Counted from the stretch's first letter, positions 20,886 through 31,325 are shown. The stretch: DNA of 64,000 nt from Streptomyces sp. YIM 130001 (GCF_003574445.1 NZ_KZ984548.1:124001-188000), one strand, 5' to 3'. A program made the numbers and translations. Notes: a model not told the origin generated them from the sequence alone.

Positions 20886-21398
20886 GTGCCGGAACCGACC
20901 GTTCTCGGGGCGGATTTCGCGACTGCGGCGGGCGGCCGCCTCGCGGACGACCCGGCGGGCTCGGCGGCAGCGGTGGCGGGATCCGTGCGCTCGACGGGCC
21001 CGACAGTGGACACCGCGCAGCACCTCGCCGCCGACTACTTCCAGAGTTACTCGGTGATCGGCCTGCTCGCCGTCGTGGGCGTGCTGTTCGTCGCCGTGGC
21101 CTTCGGCGCCGGACGCCTGCTGCGGCCGGTCGTCCCCACGCCCGAGAAGCTGCTCACCTACGAATGCGGAGTCGACCCGGTCGGCGAGGGCTGGGCCCAC
21201 ACCCAGGTCCGCTACTACGTGTACGCCTTCCTCTACGTCATCTTCGCCGTGGACTCGATCTTCCTGTTCCCCTGGGCCACGGTGTTCGCCGCGCCCGGCT
21301 ACGGCGCGACGACGCTCGTCGAGATGTTCATCTTCCTCGGCTTCCTGACCATCGGACTTCTCTACGCCTGGAAGAAGGGCGTCCTCACATGGACGTGA
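20886..21398 (+). CDS. nuoA: NADH-quinone oxidoreductase subunit A (second copy)
   Basis: 170 residues, with three transmembrane helices at about 56–80, 108–132 and 137–158. The conserved [13 protein letters not shown] loop and [23 protein letters not shown] helix are typical of NuoA/Ndh-3. The N-terminal 50 residues are a hydrophilic Ala/Gly extension absent from usual NuoA (about 120–140 residues). GTG start with a GAGGGGCGG-like site. First gene of an operon whose members overlap by 1–10 bases or, at nuoL/nuoM, lie three bases apart. Confidence 0.9.
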   Translation: MPEPTVLGADFATAAGGRLADDPAGSAAAVAGSVRSTGPTVDTAQHLAADYFQSYSVIGLLAVVGVLFVAVAFGAGRLLRPVVPTPEKLLTYECGVDPVGEGWAHTQVRYYVYAFLYVIFAVDSIFLFPWATVFAAPGYGATTLVEMFIFLGFLTIGLLYAWKKGVLTWT

Positions 21399-22012
21399 CG
21401 ATCGGCCCCGCACCGGGCGCCTCCGACAGCGCCGACGACGGCGTGCCCGCCAAGCTCGGCCCGCTGGCCCGACTGGCCCCGCAGCCCATGAAGGTGGTCC
21501 TCAACTGGGGCCGCCGCTACAGCCTCTGGGTCTTCAACTTCGGACTCGCCTGCTGCGCCATCGAGTTCATCGCGGCGTCGATGGCCCGGCACGACTTCAT
21601 CCGGCTCGGTGTCATCCCGTTCGCGCCCGGCCCTCGGCAGGCCGACCTGATGGTCGTATCCGGCACGGTCACCGACAAGATGGCCCCCGCCGTGAAGCGC
21701 CTTCACGAGCAGATGCCCGAGCCGAAGTACGTCATCTCCTTCGGCGCGTGCAGCAACTGCGGCGGTCCGTACTGGGACTCGTACTCCGTCACCAAGGGCG
21801 TCGACCAGATCATCCCCGTCGACGTCTACGTGCCCGGCTGCCCGCCGCGCCCCGAGGCGTTGCTCCAGGGCATTCTCAAGCTGCAGGAGAAGATCGCGCG
21901 GGAGTCGCTCGGTGAGCGGTACGGGCGCAAGGGCGTGGCACGTCCGTCGGCCGCCGCACTGCAGAGCGACCTCGTCGCGCCGCCGGCCGCGGCGGGGGAG
22001 GGGGAGCGGTGA
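21389..22012 (+). CDS. nuoB: NADH-quinone oxidoreductase subunit B (second copy)
   Basis: 207 residues. All N2-cluster ligands are present: the tandem C55-C56 (GLACCAIEF), C121 (FGACSNCGG) and C151 (YVPGCPPRP). NuoB carries the terminal [4Fe-4S] cluster that reduces quinone at the interface with NuoD, yet no nuoD follows in this operon. The ATG at 21389 overlaps the nuoA stop by ten bases. The final 35 residues (after [15 protein letters not shown]) are an Ala-rich tail. Confidence 0.93.
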   Translation: MDVTIGPAPGASDSADDGVPAKLGPLARLAPQPMKVVLNWGRRYSLWVFNFGLACCAIEFIAASMARHDFIRLGVIPFAPGPRQADLMVVSGTVTDKMAPAVKRLHEQMPEPKYVISFGACSNCGGPYWDSYSVTKGVDQIIPVDVYVPGCPPRPEALLQGILKLQEKIARESLGERYGRKGVARPSAAALQSDLVAPPAAAGEGER

Positions 22013-23511
22013 CGGGCTGGCTCCCCGACGAGGTGACCGAGCTGTTCGGCGCTCAGGCCACGGCCGAGGAGGCGTACGACCTGCTGACGGTCGACGTGCC
22101 GCCGGAGGTCTGGGTCGCTTCGCTGACCACTGCGCGCGTACGGCTCGGCTGTACGTACTTCGACTGGCTGAGCGCGGTGGACGAACCGGAGGCCGGATTC
22201 CGGGTCTGTGCCCACGTCGTCGCGCTGCATCCGACCCGTCGGCTGCTGCTGCGTACGACGGTTCCGCACGCCGCGCCCGTGCTGGCGTCGGCCGTCGAGG
22301 TGTACGCGGGGGCGGCCTGGCACGAGCGCGAGACGCACGAGATGTTCGGCGTCGACTTCACCGGCCACCCGGGGCTTGACCCGCTGTTGCTCCCGGACGG
22401 TTTCGAAGGGCACCCGCTGCGCAAGGACTTCGTCCTCGCGGCACGGGTGGCCAAGGCCTGGCCGGGCGCGAAGGAGCCGGGGGAGTCGGCGGCGGGGGCC
22501 GGTCACGGTGGTCCGAAGCGGCGCCAGATGCTGCCTCCCGGCGTACCCGATCCCAATGAATGGGGGCCGCTGAAGGGCCAGTTGCCGCCTGCACCGTCCC
22601 GTCCGGCCCGCGGTGCCCGTGCGGCAGGTGCGGCAGGTGAGCGTCCCGCCCGGCGCACCCGGACCGCGGCGGAGGGCTCGGCGTCGGGCGGTGCGACGCC
22701 GCGGCGGACCCGCAGCGCGAGCGAGGGCTCGGCGTCACAGGGGGGCGCGGAGACGACCGCTCCGGCCGCGGAATCACCGGCCTTGCCCGCTGGGGACCCG
22801 GGCGTGGCCGCGGAAGCCGGTGCGGACTCGACGCCGCGTACGGGCCCGGCGGCCGGAACCCCGCGCCGTTCCCGCAGCGCCGGCGAGGGCTCGGCCTCCC
22901 AGCGCCCGTCCGCCGAAGGACCGGCGGGCGAGCGGGCGGACGCGAGCGAACCGGCGCCCTCGGGGCAGACGCCCCCGGAGCCGCCCGCCGCGACCCCGTC
23001 GGCGCCGAACGGCCCGGACGGCCAGGACGGCGAGGCAACGCCGGCACCGGCACCGCCTTCACCCGCTGCACCCGAGTCCGGTCACGACAATTCGGGCAAC
23101 CGCGAGTCGGGCAACGACAAGCCGGGCAACGACCGGCCGGGTAATGACAATTCGGGCAACGGCGAGGCTGCCGCGGCCGACGAGGCCGCCGACGGCTCAC
23201 CTCGTCGCGGCGGACCGGCCCGTTCCACCGACGCCCCGTGGCACAACGCCCGTCCGGCGTACGGCGAAGCGCCCACCGACAGCCGCCAAGCCCCGGACGG
23301 GGAGCCCGCCCCGGACGCGGCTCCGTCCCCGGACTCCGCTGCGTCCCCGGGCTCCGCGACACCGGGCGACACCGAGCCGGAGCCGGAGCCGGACGCCAAC
23401 TCCCGCCCCGACTCCAGCTCCAGTCCCAGCCCCAGCCCCAAGCCCGAAAATCCCCCCGAAACGGCCCCCGAAGAAACCCCCGACCCCCCAGTCGGAGGCG
23501 ACACCGCATGA
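22009..23511 (+). CDS. nuoC: NuoC-like 30-kDa subunit with a very long disordered tail
   Basis: 500 residues, more than twice the usual NuoC. Residues 1–150 are the 30-kDa domain, ending with the family signature [22 protein letters not shown] and [14 protein letters not shown] (104–141). From about 155 the chain is Pro/Ala/Gly/Ser/Glu-rich. It contains three copies of a [TA]-P-R-R-[TS]-R-[ST]-A-x-E-G-S-A-S-like unit (near 213–227, 230–243 and about 285–298) and a later SGN/PGN-D repeat (about 360–385). No 49-kDa NuoD sequence is present in the tail, so this is not a NuoCD fusion. GTG start overlapping nuoB by GTGA. Confidence 0.85.
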   Translation: MTGWLPDEVTELFGAQATAEEAYDLLTVDVPPEVWVASLTTARVRLGCTYFDWLSAVDEPEAGFRVCAHVVALHPTRRLLLRTTVPHAAPVLASAVEVYAGAAWHERETHEMFGVDFTGHPGLDPLLLPDGFEGHPLRKDFVLAARVAKAWPGAKEPGESAAGAGHGGPKRRQMLPPGVPDPNEWGPLKGQLPPAPSRPARGARAAGAAGERPARRTRTAAEGSASGGATPRRTRSASEGSASQGGAETTAPAAESPALPAGDPGVAAEAGADSTPRTGPAAGTPRRSRSAGEGSASQRPSAEGPAGERADASEPAPSGQTPPEPPAATPSAPNGPDGQDGEATPAPAPPSPAAPESGHDNSGNRESGNDKPGNDRPGNDNSGNGEAAAADEAADGSPRRGGPARSTDAPWHNARPAYGEAPTDSRQAPDGEPAPDAAPSPDSAASPGSATPGDTEPEPEPDANSRPDSSSSPSPSPKPENPPETAPEETPDPPVGGDTA

Positions 23512-24476
23512 ACGACGTACTCGACGTCGCCCTGCGACTGCTCGTCGTCTTCGTCGCCTTCCTCGCGCTGCCCCTGATCGTCGGGCAGACCGAGCACAAG
23601 GTGATGGCGCACATGCAGGGCCGGCTCGGCCCCATGTACGCGGGCGGATTCCACGGCTGGGCCCAACTCATGGCCGACGGAGTCAAGTTCGCGCAGAAGG
23701 AGGACATCGTCCCGGCGGGCGCCGACCGCCGGATCTTCCAGCTCGCGCCGGCCGTCGCCCTGTTGCCGTACCTCCTCGTCCTGGTGGCCATCCCGATCGG
23801 CCCGGGCGAGGGCGCGGTCGGCGTGGACGTCGACGCCGGCATCTTCTTCGTCCTCGCGGTGATGGGCGTCGGCGTACTCGGTTCCCTGATGGCCGGCTGG
23901 GCGTCCGCGAACAAGTACTCGCTGCTCGGTGGCCTGCGTACCGCCGCACAGCTGCTCGCCTACGAACTGCCCATGCTGCTCGCCGCCGCCTCCGTCGCGA
24001 TGGCCGCCGGCACGGTCTCGCTGACCGGCATCCTCGACGCCTTCGAGTGGTGGTGGCTGCCCTGGCAGATCATCGGGGCCCTGGTGTTCTTCGTCGCCGG
24101 GCTCGCCGAACTGCAGCGCCCGCCCTTCGACATGCCCGTCGCCGACTCGGAGATCATCTTCGGCGCCTACACCGAGTACACCGGCCTGCGCTTCGCGCTC
24201 TTCCTGCTCGCCGAGTACGCGGGGATCGTCATCCTCTGCGCACTGACCGCCGTCCTCTTCCTCGGCGGCTGGCACGGGCCGTGGGGCGCGGACGGCCTCG
24301 GCTGGGTGTGGACGCTGCTCAAGACCGCCGTACTCGCCTTCGTCGTCATCTGGCTGCGGGTCAGCTACCCGCGCCTTCGCGAGGACCAGCTGCAACGCCT
24401 CGCCTGGACGACCCTCGTCCCGCTCGCCCTCGCCCAGATCGCCCTCACCGGCATCGTCAAGGTGGTGATCCAGTAG
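23508..24476 (+). CDS. nuoH: NADH-quinone oxidoreductase subunit H (second copy)
   Basis: 322 residues, about eight transmembrane helices. [32 protein letters not shown] and [36 protein letters not shown] are the two NuoH signatures. The acidic quinone-channel loop reads V-A-D-S-E, whereas canonical NuoH has E-A-E-x-E, so one conserved glutamate is lost and another is aspartate. It starts in the nuoC stop (ATGA overlap), which shows that no gene is missing between C and H. Confidence 0.92.
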   Translation: MNDVLDVALRLLVVFVAFLALPLIVGQTEHKVMAHMQGRLGPMYAGGFHGWAQLMADGVKFAQKEDIVPAGADRRIFQLAPAVALLPYLLVLVAIPIGPGEGAVGVDVDAGIFFVLAVMGVGVLGSLMAGWASANKYSLLGGLRTAAQLLAYELPMLLAAASVAMAAGTVSLTGILDAFEWWWLPWQIIGALVFFVAGLAELQRPPFDMPVADSEIIFGAYTEYTGLRFALFLLAEYAGIVILCALTAVLFLGGWHGPWGADGLGWVWTLLKTAVLAFVVIWLRVSYPRLREDQLQRLAWTTLVPLALAQIALTGIVKVVIQ

Positions 24477-25108
24477 TGCCGCCGTCCGATCACTCGGCGA
24501 ACTCGGCTCACTCGGCGCACTCGCATGCCGAGCACTCGCCCTCCGCGCCCTCTCGTCCGTTCCCGGGCACCGGGCTCGCCAAGGGGCTCGCCGTCACGCT
24601 GCGCACGATGACGAAGAAGACCGTCACCGCGCAGTATCCGGACGCACAGCCGGAGCTTCCGCCGCGTTCGCGCGGGGTCATCGCGCTGTTCGAGGAGAAC
24701 TGCACGGTCTGCATGCTGTGCGCCCGAGAGTGCCCCGACTGGTGCATCTACATCGACTCCCACAAGGAGACGTTGCCGGCCACCGCGCCGGGCGGCCGCG
24801 AGCGCAGCCGGAATGTCCTCGACCGTTTCGCCATCGACTTCTCGCTCTGCATGTACTGCGGTATCTGCATCGAGGTCTGCCCGTTCGACGCGCTGTTCTG
24901 GTCACCGGAGTTCGAGTACGCGGAGACCGACATCCACGAGCTGACGCATGAGCGCGACAAGCTTCGCGACTGGATGTGGACCGTGCCCGCGCCGCCCGCG
25001 CTCGACCCGGCGGCCGAGGATCCGAAGGAGCTCGTCGCGGCCCGCAAGGCGGCCGAGAAGCAGGCGCTCGAGCAGAACGCGGGCCCGGGGGAGGAGAGCC
25101 GGCAGTGA
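24476..25108 (+). CDS. nuoI: NADH-quinone oxidoreductase subunit I (second copy)
   Basis: 210 residues with two [4Fe-4S] motifs: C76-x2-C79-x2-C82-x3-C86 and C125-x2-C128-x2-C131-x3-C135. The first 45 residues are unusual, Ser/His-rich with five histidines in the first 20 positions. If the GTG at 24476 is correct (it overlaps the nuoH stop by one base), this is a true extension; an internal ATG at 24608 (residue 45) would give a normal NuoI. It transfers electrons towards NuoB in the peripheral arm. Confidence 0.9.
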   Translation: MPPSDHSANSAHSAHSHAEHSPSAPSRPFPGTGLAKGLAVTLRTMTKKTVTAQYPDAQPELPPRSRGVIALFEENCTVCMLCARECPDWCIYIDSHKETLPATAPGGRERSRNVLDRFAIDFSLCMYCGICIEVCPFDALFWSPEFEYAETDIHELTHERDKLRDWMWTVPAPPALDPAAEDPKELVAARKAAEKQALEQNAGPGEESRQ

Positions 25109-25734
25109 TCATCTCCGCAGCGGCCGACGCGGCCGGCCACCCCGGTTTCCTCTCGCCGACCGGTGTCGAGATCGCCTTCGTCCTGGTCGGTCTGGTCACC
25201 TTCGGGGCCGCTCTCGTCACCGTGACCACCAAGCAGTTGGTGCACGCCGCGCTCTGGCTGGTCGTCGCCCTCGGCGGGCTCGCCGTCGAGTACCTGCTCC
25301 TGACGGCCGAGTTCATCGCCTGGGTGCAGGTGCTGATCTACGTCGGCTCCGTGGTCGTACTGCTGCTCTTCGGCCTGATGCTCACCCGCGCCCCCATCGG
25401 CCGTTCCCCGGACGCCGATTCGGGCAACCGGGTGCCCGCCCTCGTCGTCGCGCTCGCCGCGGCGGCCGCCCTCGTCTGGGTGGTCGTCGACGCCTTCCGT
25501 ACGCAGTGGATCGACCTCGGCTCCCCGAGCGGCTCCACCGACGCGGTCGGCGCGATCCTCTTCAAGCACTGGGTACTGCCCTTCGAGGCCCTCTCCGTAC
25601 TGCTGCTCGCGGCCCTGGTCGGCGCCATCGTGCTGAGCCGCAAGGGCGGAACGTCAGGGTCCGGCGACGCCGCCGCGCCGGGTGACGGCTCGTCCGGCAG
25701 CACCCCCGGCGAGCGGGACAAGGAGCCGCGCTGA
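25105..25734 (+). CDS. nuoJ: NADH-quinone oxidoreductase subunit J (second copy)
   Basis: 209 residues with five membrane helices; the helix-3 region [32 protein letters not shown] is the strongly conserved NuoJ segment near the E-channel. The C-terminal 35 residues are hydrophilic and Gly/Ser-rich. GTG start in a GTGA overlap with nuoI. It is a membrane-arm subunit that links quinone chemistry to the antiporter-like subunits. Confidence 0.9.
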   Translation: MIISAAADAAGHPGFLSPTGVEIAFVLVGLVTFGAALVTVTTKQLVHAALWLVVALGGLAVEYLLLTAEFIAWVQVLIYVGSVVVLLLFGLMLTRAPIGRSPDADSGNRVPALVVALAAAAALVWVVVDAFRTQWIDLGSPSGSTDAVGAILFKHWVLPFEALSVLLLAALVGAIVLSRKGGTSGSGDAAAPGDGSSGSTPGERDKEPR

Positions 25735-26171
25735 TGCATCTCGCCTATCCCGCAGTGCTCGCCGCCCTGCTGTTCTGCACGGGCCTGTACGGCGTACTGG
25801 CCCGCCGCAACGCGATCCTGGTCCTGATGTCGGTCGAGCTGATGCTCAACGCCGTCAACCTCAATCTCGTCGCCTTCGACGTATGGCTGCGCGACGCCCT
25901 GCACGCAGGCCAGGCGCTGACCCTGTTCACCATCGCCGTCGCCGCCGCCGAGATCGGCATCGGCATGGCGATCGTCCTGATGGTGTACCGCAACCGCGGC
26001 AGCTCCGACATCGACCGCCTCCGCGACACCGCCGAGCGCCCGGACGACGGCCCCGACCGCGGACCCGGCCATGACGCACCCGACGACGGCCCCGAACCCC
26101 CCGACGCCCCGGCCGGATCCGGCTCCGACGCGGCCCGCCCGGCGGGACAGAAGGCCGAGGCCACCGCGTGA
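25734..26171 (+). CDS. nuoK: NADH-quinone oxidoreductase subunit K (second copy)
   Basis: 145 residues; the first 100 are NuoK, with three helices and the two conserved membrane glutamates (in [15 protein letters not shown] and [13 protein letters not shown]) that are needed for proton transfer. The last 45 residues are an Asp/Pro-rich tail not seen in typical 100-residue NuoK. Its ATG shares one base with the nuoJ stop. Confidence 0.92.
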   Translation: MHLAYPAVLAALLFCTGLYGVLARRNAILVLMSVELMLNAVNLNLVAFDVWLRDALHAGQALTLFTIAVAAAEIGIGMAIVLMVYRNRGSSDIDRLRDTAERPDDGPDRGPGHDAPDDGPEPPDAPAGSGSDAARPAGQKAEATA

Positions 26172-28177
26172 CCACCACCACCCTCGCCGCTCTCGTCCCC
26201 CTGCTGCCGTTCCTCGGATCGGTCGCCGGACTGCTGCTCGGACGCAAAGCACCCGGATTCGTCCGACCGCTCGCCGTACTGCCGACCCTGACCGCCCTCG
26301 CGTTCGCCGTCCTCGCGGCCGTACGGCAGGGCGGCGGCGAGCCGATCACCGCGGCCACCGAACTCACCCCGACCGGACTGGTCCTGCCGACCGGACCGGT
26401 CTCCGTCGAACTCGCCCTGAACCTCGACGGCTTCGCCGCCCTGGCCGCCGTGCTCGTCGCGCTGGTCGCCTCCTGTGTGCAGATCTACTCCACGGGCTAT
26501 CTGCGCGACGACCCGCGCTACCCGTCGTACGCGGCGCTCGTCTCCCTCTTCACCGCCGCGATGCTGCTCGTCGTCTACACCGGCGATCTCATGGTCCTCC
26601 TGGTCGGCTGGGAGATCATGGGCATCTGCTCGTACTTCCTGGTCGGGCACTACTGGGAGACGCCCGAGGCGCGGGCCGCCTCGCTGAAGGCGTTCCTGGT
26701 CACCAAGCTCGGTGATGTCCCCTTCCTGTTCGGTCTGTTCGCGCTCGCCGTGGACGCCGGGTCGTTCCGCATCACCACCGTGCTGCGGACCGTCGCGGAC
26801 GGCGGCCTGGACCACCCGACCCTCATCGCGCTGCTCCTGCTCGCGGGTGTGGCGGGCAAGTCGGCACAGTTCCCGCTGCACACCTGGCTGCCCGACGCGA
26901 TGGCCGGCCCCACCCCGGTCTCCGCGCTGATCCACGCCGCGACCATGGTCGCGGCCGGTGTCTACTTCGTCGCCCGGCTGCTGCCCGTCTTCACGGCCTC
27001 CGCCGCAGCCCTCGTCGTCCTCGCCGCGATGGCAGCCGCGACCATGATCGGATCCGCTCTCGCCGCCCTCGCCCAGGACGACATCAAACGGGTACTCGCC
27101 TACTCGACGATCGGTCAACTCGGTTACATGACCGGCGCGCTCGCCGTCGGCGAACGCGGTGCCGCCGTCTTCCACCTCCTGTCGCACGGCGCCTTCAAGG
27201 CGCTCCTCTTCCTCGGCGCCGGCGTGGTCATCCATGCCGCGGGCACCAACTCGCTGTCCGCGATGTCCCGGATGCGCGGGCTGCGCGACCGGATCCCGGA
27301 CGCCTACTGGACGATGAGCGTGGCGCTGCTCGCCCTCGCCGCGATCCCGCCGTTCAGCGGCTTCTTCTCCAAGGAGTCGGTGCTCGTCGCCGCCGAGCAC
27401 GCCGCCACCGGTCACGCCGACGCGGTGCCCGGCTCGGCAGGCCTGATCGTCCTGGTCTCCGGCCTGGTCACGGCCCTGCTCACCGCCTCCTACGCCACCC
27501 GCCTGTGGCTGCTCGCCTTCCGCGGCCACGGCACCGAGGCGCCCGACCACGGCCGGCAGCCGGTCGTCATGAACGCGGTGCTCTGGGTACTGGCCGTCCC
27601 CACCGTCGCCTTCGGCCTCGCCGTGAGTGTGCTCCCCGACTGGTTCGACGGGCACGCCTTGACCCCGACCGTCACCACCTCCGTCCTCGGCACCGGCGTC
27701 GCCCTCGTCGGCGGCCTCGTCACCTACGGCGCCTGGCGGCACACCACCGCGATCGCCGCCCGGGTCCCGCTCGGCGCCGTCGCCGCCCACCCCGGCGAAG
27801 GCCCCGCCGTGTCCGAGTCGGAGGCCATCGCCACGCACACACCGGCCTACGGATCACCGGCGGCCGCGGACGACCCCGCCGACCCCGGCCGGCTGCTGCT
27901 CGGCCCGCTGCACCGGCACGCCGCCACGGGCTTCCACCTGGACGCGGTCTACGACCGGCTGTTCGTCCGTCCGGTACGCGCCGCGGCCCGTCTCGTCCAC
28001 TTCCTGGACCGCGAGGTCGTCGACACCTACGTACGCGGTGCGGGCGCCCTGCCCCGGCTCCTCGGAACAGCCGCACGCCGGGCCCAGACCGGCAATGTGC
28101 AGACCTATTTGAGCGTGCTGCTGGCCGGCTCCGTGGTCCTTGCCGTCGCCGCCGTACTCGTCGCAGCGGGAGCCTGA
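26168..28177 (+). CDS. nuoL: NADH-quinone oxidoreductase subunit L (second copy)
   Basis: 669 residues, about 15–16 helices of the antiporter-like type. [21 protein letters not shown] carries the conserved glutamate of helix 5, [33 protein letters not shown] the lysine of the broken helix 7, and [14 protein letters not shown] the following element. The C-terminal part retains the lateral-helix region (residues about 575–669). GTG start overlapping nuoK by four bases. The distal proton pump of the membrane arm appears intact. Confidence 0.93.
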   Translation: MTTTTLAALVPLLPFLGSVAGLLLGRKAPGFVRPLAVLPTLTALAFAVLAAVRQGGGEPITAATELTPTGLVLPTGPVSVELALNLDGFAALAAVLVALVASCVQIYSTGYLRDDPRYPSYAALVSLFTAAMLLVVYTGDLMVLLVGWEIMGICSYFLVGHYWETPEARAASLKAFLVTKLGDVPFLFGLFALAVDAGSFRITTVLRTVADGGLDHPTLIALLLLAGVAGKSAQFPLHTWLPDAMAGPTPVSALIHAATMVAAGVYFVARLLPVFTASAAALVVLAAMAAATMIGSALAALAQDDIKRVLAYSTIGQLGYMTGALAVGERGAAVFHLLSHGAFKALLFLGAGVVIHAAGTNSLSAMSRMRGLRDRIPDAYWTMSVALLALAAIPPFSGFFSKESVLVAAEHAATGHADAVPGSAGLIVLVSGLVTALLTASYATRLWLLAFRGHGTEAPDHGRQPVVMNAVLWVLAVPTVAFGLAVSVLPDWFDGHALTPTVTTSVLGTGVALVGGLVTYGAWRHTTAIAARVPLGAVAAHPGEGPAVSESEAIATHTPAYGSPAAADDPADPGRLLLGPLHRHAATGFHLDAVYDRLFVRPVRAAARLVHFLDREVVDTYVRGAGALPRLLGTAARRAQTGNVQTYLSVLLAGSVVLAVAAVLVAAGA

Positions 28178-28180
28178 GCC

Positions 28181-29767
28181 GTGATCGATATCCCCGACAC
28201 CGTCCTGCGGTTCGCCCTCCTGTTCGTGGTGGCCGGACCGCTCATCGGCGCCGGCGCCGCCCTGCTGCCGGCCCCGCCCGGCCTGCGCGGCAAGTCGCCC
28301 GACCAGGCCGTACTCAGACACGGCGTCACCGTCACCGGCGCCGTACTCCTCGCGGCTCTCGTCCTCGCCGCGGGCTTCGACCACGACGAGCCCGCCACGA
28401 TGCAGGCGACCACCGACATCAGCTGGATCGCTGCGCTCGACGTACGGCTCCACTTCGGCGTCGACGGCATCTCGCTCCCCCTCGTCGTCCTCACCGCCCT
28501 GCTGACCTTCCTGTGCGCGCTGTACAGCTACTTCAAGATGCCCGCGGGCCCGTCTCCCCGGGCATTCGTCGCCCTGCTGCTCGTCCTCGAATCCGGCACG
28601 CTCGCGACCTTCGCCGTCCTCGACCTGCTGCTGTTCTTCCTGGCGTTCGAGATGGTGCTCATCCCGATGTACTTCCTCATCGCGCGCTGGGGCGGTGCGC
28701 AAAAGGCCCGCTCCGCCTGGAAGTTCATCCTCTACACGCTGCTCGGCTCCGTCGTCATGCTGCTCGGCCTCCTCGTCATCGGACTCGACTCGGGCACGTT
28801 CGACATGGTGGCACTCGCCACTGACAACGGCTCGGGGATGAGCAAGTCCGTGCAGGTCGTGGCCGTATCGGCGATCGGGGTCGGGCTCGCGGTGAAGACC
28901 CCGATGTGGCCGCTGCACAGCTGGCTCCCGGATGCCCACACCGCCGCCCCGACGGTGGGCTCGGTGCTGCTGGCGGGAGTCCTGCTGAAGATGGGCACCT
29001 ACGGTTTCGTGCGCATCCTGCTGCCGGCGGCGCCGGACGGAATGACCGTGTTCGCTCCGTACCTGGCCGCCTTCGCCGTGGTCGGCATCATCTACGGCTC
29101 GCTGGCCTGCCTCGCGCTCGCCCGCAAGGGCGCAGGCGGCGACCTCAAGCGGCTCATCGCGTACTCATCCATCGGCCACATGGGCTTCGTCCTGCTCGGC
29201 ATCGCGACGATGACGCCGACCGGGGTCAACGGCGCACTGTTCGCCAACATCGGCCACGGCCTCATCACCGGCCTGCTGTTCTTCCTGGTCGGCGCGCTCA
29301 AGGACCGCACCGGCAGCACCGATCTCGACACACTCGCCCGGGAGACCGGCGGCGCCCTCTACGGCCGCGCCCCCCGCCTCGGCGGACTGCTCGCCTTCGG
29401 CGCCGCCGCCTCCCTCGGACTGCCCGGACTCGCCGGATTCTGGGGCGAGATGCTCGCCCTGTTCGGTGCCTTCCGGCCGGCCGCGGGACTGCACCGCGGT
29501 GCCTTCCTGACGTTCATGGTGATCGCCGGAATCGGCACCCTGCTGACCGCCGCGTACCTCCTGATCGTCGTCCGCCGCGTCTGCATGGGCGCCGCCCCGG
29601 AAGCCGACGCACCGGACGCTCCCCGTCTCGCCGACGTCCAGGCCTACGAGTTCGCCTCCTGGACCCCGCTCGTCGCCCTCACCGTCCTCGCCGGACTGTG
29701 GCCCGCGCTGTTGCTCGGCCTCACCGACCCGGCCGTGCAGCAGCTCCTCGCAGGAGGCAAGGCATGA
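28181..29767 (+). CDS. nuoM: NADH-quinone oxidoreductase subunit M (second copy)
   Basis: 528 residues, 14 helices. FEMVLIPMYFLIARWGG contains the helix-5 glutamate (E144 in E. coli NuoM) and AVKTPMWPLHSWLPDAHTAAPTVGSVLLAGVLLKMGTYG the helix-7 lysine; SSIGHMGFVLLG follows. Key pumping residues are therefore present. GTG start three bases after the nuoL stop. Confidence 0.93.
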   Translation: MIDIPDTVLRFALLFVVAGPLIGAGAALLPAPPGLRGKSPDQAVLRHGVTVTGAVLLAALVLAAGFDHDEPATMQATTDISWIAALDVRLHFGVDGISLPLVVLTALLTFLCALYSYFKMPAGPSPRAFVALLLVLESGTLATFAVLDLLLFFLAFEMVLIPMYFLIARWGGAQKARSAWKFILYTLLGSVVMLLGLLVIGLDSGTFDMVALATDNGSGMSKSVQVVAVSAIGVGLAVKTPMWPLHSWLPDAHTAAPTVGSVLLAGVLLKMGTYGFVRILLPAAPDGMTVFAPYLAAFAVVGIIYGSLACLALARKGAGGDLKRLIAYSSIGHMGFVLLGIATMTPTGVNGALFANIGHGLITGLLFFLVGALKDRTGSTDLDTLARETGGALYGRAPRLGGLLAFGAAASLGLPGLAGFWGEMLALFGAFRPAAGLHRGAFLTFMVIAGIGTLLTAAYLLIVVRRVCMGAAPEADAPDAPRLADVQAYEFASWTPLVALTVLAGLWPALLLGLTDPAVQQLLAGGKA

Positions 29768-31296
29768 CCTCCCTGGTCCAGTCCGTCGACTGGCTGGCGA
29801 TCGCGCCGCCGACCATCGCAGCGGTCGCCGGCCTGATCGTGCTCGTCACCGACCTGTTCGTGCCCGCCCGCCGCAAGGGCGTGCTCGCCTGGATCGCGGT
29901 GGCCGGCCTCGTCGCCGCCTCGCTGGCCCTCGTGCCGTTGCTCGACGGCGACCGGTCGACGTTCTGCCTGACCGGGGACGCGGCGGTGTGCAGTTACACC
30001 GCGGACCGCTTCACCCTCGTCATCCAGTTCCTGGTACTCGCCGGAGCCCTGGTGACCGCGCTCCTCTCGGTGGGCCCGCTGCGTGACAGCCGCGGCAGCG
30101 ACGGCGAACTCCCCGCGGGCGAGTACTGGTTCCTGCTGCTCTCCGCCACCGCGGGCGCCGCCCTGCTGCCCGCGTCCCGTGACCTGGCCACGCTGGTCAT
30201 CGCCCTCGAGGTGGCGTCACTGCCCGCCTTCGCACTCGTCGGCCTGCGCCGCGGCGACCGCCGCTCCGCCGAGGCGGCCCTGAAGTTCTTCCTCTCGTCG
30301 GTCGTCGCGACCGCCGTCACCCTGCTGGGCGCCAGCTTCGTGTACGCGGCGACCGGCACACTGCACCTGACCGAGATCGCCGCCCGCCTGGACGACGTGG
30401 ACCCCGGCCTGACCACCCTGGCGCAGACGGGAGTTGCCCTCACTCTCGTCGGCTTCGCCTTCAAGACCGCCGCGGTGCCGTTCCACTTCTGGGTGCCCGA
30501 CACGTACATCGGGGCGCCCCTCCCGGTCGCGGCCTATCTGTCGGTCGTCGGCAAGGCCGTCGGTTTCACCGGTCTGATCCTCGTCACCGTCGTCGCGTTC
30601 CCCTCGTACGCCCACGTCTGGGGACCGGTGGTCGCCGTCCTCGCGGCGCTGACGATGACCGTCGGCAACGCGGCTGCCCTGCGACAGGCCTCCACGCGCG
30701 CGTACAGCGCGGTTCGGCTGCTCGCCTGGTCCTCCGTCGGCCAGGCCGGCTACCTCCTGGTGCCGATCGCCTCGGCGGCCTACGCGGACGACGCGTCCGG
30801 CGCCGAGCGGGCCATCGGCTCCACCGTGGCGTACGCGCTGATGTACACGGCGGTGAACCTGGGCGCCTTCGCGGTCGCCTCCCTCGTCGCGCGCAGCCAC
30901 CCGCGCAACCGGATCGACGACTACCGGGGCCTGTACGCCGAGCGCCCGCTCGCCGCCCTCGCCCTCGGGTTCTTCCTGCTCTGCCTCGCGGGCCTGCCAC
31001 CCGGCATCATCGGCCTGTTCGCGAAGGTCACCGTGTTCGCCGCGGCGGTCGACGCGGGCCTCGGCTGGCTGGCCGTGGTGATGGCCGTCAACGTCGTCAT
31101 CGCGCTGGTCTACTACCTGCGCTGGACCGCGGTCCTCTTCCGCCCGCGGGACGACGCACCTGCGGTCCCGCAGCAGCCCGCGGTACGGCTCCCGCTGCCG
31201 CTCACCGGCGCTGTCGCCCTGACCGCTGTCGTCGGCATCGCCCTGTCCGGGGCACCGCAGCTCGTCCTGCGTTTCTCGGAGGGCGTGCTGTTCTGA
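29764..31296 (+). CDS. nuoN: NADH-quinone oxidoreductase subunit N (second copy)
   Basis: 510 residues, about 14 helices. ALEVASLPAFALVGLRRGD (helix-5 glutamate), GFAFKTAAVPFHFWVPDTYIGAPLPVAAYLSV (helix-7 lysine) and LLAWSSVGQAGYLL mark NuoN. Its ATG overlaps the nuoM stop by four bases. It is the last gene of the operon; a GC hairpin follows. Confidence 0.93.
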   Translation: MTSLVQSVDWLAIAPPTIAAVAGLIVLVTDLFVPARRKGVLAWIAVAGLVAASLALVPLLDGDRSTFCLTGDAAVCSYTADRFTLVIQFLVLAGALVTALLSVGPLRDSRGSDGELPAGEYWFLLLSATAGAALLPASRDLATLVIALEVASLPAFALVGLRRGDRRSAEAALKFFLSSVVATAVTLLGASFVYAATGTLHLTEIAARLDDVDPGLTTLAQTGVALTLVGFAFKTAAVPFHFWVPDTYIGAPLPVAAYLSVVGKAVGFTGLILVTVVAFPSYAHVWGPVVAVLAALTMTVGNAAALRQASTRAYSAVRLLAWSSVGQAGYLLVPIASAAYADDASGAERAIGSTVAYALMYTAVNLGAFAVASLVARSHPRNRIDDYRGLYAERPLAALALGFFLLCLAGLPPGIIGLFAKVTVFAAAVDAGLGWLAVVMAVNVVIALVYYLRWTAVLFRPRDDAPAVPQQPAVRLPLPLTGAVALTAVVGIALSGAPQLVLRFSEGVLF

Positions 31297-31306
31297 GCGG
31301 GTTCGC

Positions 31307-31325
31307 GCGAGCGCCCCGCGCTCGC
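31307..31325 (+). terminator. GC hairpin after nuoN
   Basis: GCGAGCGC (31307–31314) pairs perfectly with GCGCTCGC (31318–31325) around a three-base loop, 11 bases after the nuoN stop. There is no U-tract. Confidence 0.5.

Noticed and set aside
22465..23511. NuoCD fusion
   Set aside because: The NuoC tail has none of the 49-kDa motifs (no HP-x-H-G or C-terminal R-E-like elements) and is low-complexity throughout.
22613..24475. A long Arg/Pro-rich head fused to nuoI
   Set aside because: The frame is open through nuoC and nuoH by bias. NuoI starts at 24476 or 24608, and the upstream part is nuoC/nuoH read out of frame.
25745..27838. A 697-codon minus-strand open frame over nuoK-nuoL
   Set aside because: Shadow frame, Gly/Arg/Asp/Glu-rich repeats with no recognisable domain; nuoL is clear.
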